Of a stretch of 6,153 nt of DNA, positions 5,945 to 6,153 are shown piece by piece. The notes under the pieces are model-generated. The model did not search any database, was not told where the DNA came from, and was given only the letters and a program-made list of their open reading frames with translations. Position 1 is the stretch's first letter. The number at the start of each line of letters is the position of its first letter. The position numbers and the translations under genes were made by a program. This DNA comes from an uncultured Bacilli bacterium (GTDB lineage Bacteria > Bacillota_I > Bacilli_A > RF39 > UBA660). The stretch lies in assembly GCA_947627405.1 (NCBI GenBank), contig CANQVY010000077.1:1-6153 (forward strand), written 5' to 3'.

Positions 5945-5949
5945 ATACT

Positions 5950-6153
5950 ATGAAAGTAAAATATAGCTTAGTAAAAAAAGAAGCAAACACAAATGCAAGA
6001 TTAGGAAAATTAAAGACAAATCATGGAATTGTAGATACGCCTATGTTTATGCCAGTTGGTACACGTGCTACTGTTAAGATGTTAACGCCTGAAGAATTAT
6101 ATGACGTACATAGTGGAATCATTTTAGGCAATACATATCATTTATGGTTAAGA
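5950..6153 (+). CDS. tgt: Tgt, tRNA-guanine(34) transglycosylase, N-terminal fragment
   Basis: Bacterial Tgt swaps guanine for preQ1 at the wobble position of tRNAs with GUN anticodons (Asp, Asn, His, Tyr), the key step of queuosine formation in the cytoplasm. The window holds the first 68 residues of a protein that is usually about 370-380 long. Two hallmark stretches are present: F-M-P-V-G-T at 33-38 followed by A-T-V-K at 40-43, and L-G-N-T-Y-H-L-W-L-R at 59-68, which runs to the window edge. The catalytic aspartates and the zinc site lie beyond the edge, so completeness cannot be judged. The frame is intact. It has its own promoter and SD and is probably not in the murG operon. Residue 39 is Arg, at a position that varies in the family. 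Confidence 0.95.
   Translation, partial: MKVKYSLVKKEANTNARLGKLKTNHGIVDTPMFMPVGTRATVKMLTPEELYDVHSGIILGNTYHLWLR

Noticed and set aside
5855..5949. preQ1 riboswitch upstream of tgt
   Set aside because: The predicted leader is only about 20 nt and I see no preQ1-I hairpin with the A-rich 3' pseudoknot strand. The inverted repeat present is a simple AT palindrome.
1..6153. Mobile element, attachment site or tRNA genes
   Set aside because: No transposase or integrase coding, no terminal inverted repeats with target duplications, and no cloverleaf pattern on either strand by eye.

Overview
The window is very AT-rich, low-GC Gram-positive-type DNA. All supported genes lie on the + strand, and most have a clear Shine-Dalgarno (SD) sequence. 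The gene order murG-murB-divIB is the one found in the division and cell wall (dcw) cluster of Bacilli. murG ends in two consecutive in-frame TGA codons and tryptophan is written TGG, so TGA is a stop here and the Mycoplasma-type code can be excluded. Together with peptidoglycan genes and a BspA-type leucine-rich-repeat surface protein, this suggests a walled, AT-rich Bacilli/Erysipelotrichia-like host-associated (probably gut) bacterium. The taxon is inference; no marker in the window fixes it.

Layout. (1) Bases 1-2489 hold the 3' part of a large repeat protein whose start lies left of the window. It has a camelysin/TasA-like beta domain, a Met-rich helical segment, and sixteen 23-residue BspA-type (LRR_5) repeats with three irregular islands. 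A hairpin terminator with a GAAA loop follows. (2) A short intergenic stretch carries an extended -10 promoter and leads into murG, murB and divIB, packed 4-6 nt apart. (3) 23 nt further on, still co-directional, is a 173-residue protein I do not recognise. (4) After a 95-nt gap with a good extended -10 promoter overlapped by a 12-bp inverted repeat, the queuosine gene tgt begins and runs off the right edge.

How the genes work together. MurB completes UDP-MurNAc in the cytoplasm. MurG adds GlcNAc to lipid I to make lipid II at the inner face of the membrane. DivIB (FtsQ) is a bitopic divisome protein that helps position septal wall synthesis. The unknown fourth gene sits where it would be co-transcribed with these three. 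ftsA/ftsZ do not follow divIB and ftsW/spoVE does not precede murG, so the dcw cluster is split or trimmed here. The LRR protein and tgt appear to be separate transcription units on either side.

I see no clear novel system, mobile element, CRISPR array or RNA gene. The items most worth a second look are the unknown 173-residue gene, the layered repeat structure and helical insert of the LRR protein, and the inverted repeat laid over the tgt promoter.
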